Positions 22,716 to 23,985 of a stretch of DNA of 23,985 nucleotides are shown here, one piece after another (the stretch's first letter is position 1; each line of letters starts with the position of its first letter). The position numbers and the translations under genes are program-made. Below the pieces are notes generated by a model. The model searched no databases. It worked only from the letters and a program-made list of their open reading frames with translations, and was not told where the DNA came from. Origin of the DNA: an uncultured Oscillospiraceae bacterium (lineage in GTDB: Bacteria > Bacillota > Clostridia > Oscillospirales > Ruminococcaceae); contig USFO01000013.1 in NCBI GenBank assembly GCA_900553955.1, positions 1 to 23,985 of the forward strand. The letters are read 5' to 3'.

Positions 22716-23985
22716 GTGAGCAATATAGGAAAAATTGTTCAGGTTATCGGCCCTGTCGTTGATATAAGATTCGAGGAAGGCCACCTTCCTAAGCTGAACA
22801 ACGCAATCGAAATCGACAACGCAGGTTCCCGTCTTGTTGTTGAGGTTGCTCAGCATATGGGCGACGACGTTGTTCGCTGCGTCGCAATGGATTCCACCGA
22901 TGGACTTAAAAGAGGTCAGGACTGTGTGGATACCGGTGAACCCATAAAGGTTCCGGTGGGCAAAGTTACACTCGGAAGAATGGTCAACGTGCTTGGCGAG
23001 CCTATCGACGGTATGGAAATGGATACCGAGGGCGTAGAGAAAATGTCCATTCACCAGCCCGCACCTACCTTTGCAGAACAGAAAACCGAGCCGGAGATTT
23101 TTGAAACCGGCATCAAGGTCATCGACCTTATTTGCCCCTACACCAAGGGCGGTAAAATCGGCCTTTTCGGCGGCGCGGGCGTAGGCAAAACCGTTCTTAT
23201 TCAGGAGCTTATCAATAACATAGCCACCGAGCACGGCGGCATTTCCGTTTTCGCCGGCGTCGGCGAACGCACCCGCGAGGGCAACGACCTCTATTACGAG
23301 ATGAAAGAATCCGGCGTTCTCAACAAGACCGCACTTTGCTTCGGTCAGATGAACGAGCCGCCGGGCGCAAGAATGAGAATTGCCCTTACCGGACTTACCA
23401 TGGCGGAGTACTTCCGTGATAGAGAGAACCAAGATGTTCTTCTGTTCATAGACAACATCTTCCGCTTTACCCAGGCAGGCTCCGAGGTTTCCGCACTGCT
23501 TGGCAGAATGCCTTCCGCAGTTGGCTATCAGCCCACCCTTGCGACGGAGATGGGCGCTCTTCAGGAGCGTATCACTTCCACCAATAGGGGCTCCATTACC
23601 TCCGTACAGGCGGTTTATGTTCCTGCGGACGACCTTACCGACCCTGCGCCGGCAACAACCTTCGCACACCTTGACGCTACCACCGTTCTTTCCAGAAGCA
23701 TTGTCGAAAAGGGTATCTATCCCGCAGTAGACCCGCTGGATTCCACCAGCCGTATTCTTGACCCGAACGTGGTGGGCGAGGAGCATTACCGCACCGCCCG
23801 TGCCGTTCAGGAAATTCTTCAGAAATACAAAGAGCTTCAGGACATCATCGCGATTCTTGGTATGGATGAGCTTTCCGAGGAACAGAAGCTTACCGTTTCC
23901 CGCGCAAGAAAGGTTGAAAGATTCCTTTCTCAGCCGTTCCACGTTGCAGAGCAATTCACCGGATTTGAGGGCAAATACGTTCCGC
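22716..23985 (+). CDS. atpD: F-type ATP synthase subunit beta (cut by window edge)
   Basis: The catalytic subunit of F1. From GTG at 22716, behind AAGGAGG, 423 codons are in the window (usual length about 465). GKIVQVIGPVVDIRF opens the barrel. Walker A is GGAGVGKT (152–159, K158), followed by GVGERTREGNDLY with the catalytic-type Glu, LLFIDNIFRFTQAG (Walker B), and the SALLGRMPSAVGYQPTLATE stretch (shortened here to its core). The frame runs intact into the edge at FEGKYVP, near the C-terminal domain. The operon terminator is not visible. Confidence 0.98.
   Translation, partial: MSNIGKIVQVIGPVVDIRFEEGHLPKLNNAIEIDNAGSRLVVEVAQHMGDDVVRCVAMDSTDGLKRGQDCVDTGEPIKVPVGKVTLGRMVNVLGEPIDGMEMDTEGVEKMSIHQPAPTFAEQKTEPEIFETGIKVIDLICPYTKGGKIGLFGGAGVGKTVLIQELINNIATEHGGISVFAGVGERTREGNDLYYEMKESGVLNKTALCFGQMNEPPGARMRIALTGLTMAEYFRDRENQDVLLFIDNIFRFTQAGSEVSALLGRMPSAVGYQPTLATEMGALQERITSTNRGSITSVQAVYVPADDLTDPAPATTFAHLDATTVLSRSIVEKGIYPAVDPLDSTSRILDPNVVGEEHYRTARAVQEILQKYKELQDIIAILGMDELSEEQKLTVSRARKVERFLSQPFHVAEQFTGFEGKYVP

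Noticed and set aside
19786..23954. Several long minus-strand frames opposite atpA, atpG and atpD
   Set aside because: They mirror highly conserved plus-strand genes and arise from their codon use; no ribosome sites or motifs were seen.

Overview
The window looks like a chromosomal segment of a Gram-positive anaerobe of the class Clostridia, most likely an Oscillospiraceae/Ruminococcaceae-type gut bacterium. The basis is the miaB–ricA–mutS synteny known from Firmicutes, a PASTA-type kinase-like protein, a YgfK-type oxidoreductase, a PflA-like radical SAM enzyme, a PheB-type ACT protein, strong AGGAGG ribosome sites and the CCA-encoding tRNA cluster. The genus assignment is inference. Both window edges cut genes: mutS on the left and atpD on the right.

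Layout. (1) 1–3770, minus strand: an operon miaB–ricA-like–mutS from one good promoter (tRNA thiomethylation, a RicA/YlbF-family protein with a cysteine-rich tail, mismatch repair). (2) 3859–4391, plus: a promoter, five tRNAs (Pro-UGG, Glu-UUC, CAU which is Met or Ile2, Asp-GUC, Thr-GGU) and a terminator. (3) 4557–7586, plus: a single YgfK-like flavin/iron-sulfur oxidoreductase gene with its own terminator. (4) 7616–11727, plus: an AT-rich repeat cluster, a promoter with a palindrome, a structured leader, then padR–rlmB–a large membrane protein that keeps the outline of a P1B-type ATPase but has lost its catalytic motifs. (5) 11832–13827, plus: a zinc-ribbon/kinase/TM/2xPASTA protein whose kinase domain lacks all three canonical catalytic residues, ending in a terminator whose right arm is tandemly repeated. 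(6) 13885–16369, minus: three separately transcribed genes, an ACT-less aspartokinase, a PheB-like HTH-ACT protein with a palindromic candidate operator, and a PflA-like radical SAM protein. (7) 16451–23985, plus: a strong promoter and an F-type ATP synthase operon in the order small membrane protein, atpZ, atpI, atpB, E, F, H, A, G, C, D.

How parts work together. The ATP synthase operon contains a complete Fo and F1 set up to the truncated beta gene. Its c subunit carries two carboxylates plus the Val/Thr/Thr/Tyr set expected for Na+ coupling, so a sodium-driven enzyme is the best reading. Epsilon precedes beta, which is the reverse of the usual order.

The most unusual part is 7.6–13.8 kb. 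Two large membrane proteins sit next to each other and both appear to be degenerate enzymes: a pseudo-P-type-ATPase with a long disordered cytosolic N-terminus, and a PASTA pseudokinase. The first is the last gene of a padR–rlmB operon whose leader can fold into competing structures, one of which covers the padR ribosome site. A shared scaffold or sensor role at the membrane or cell wall is a hypothesis only. No CRISPR array, insertion sequence, prophage or rRNA gene was seen.
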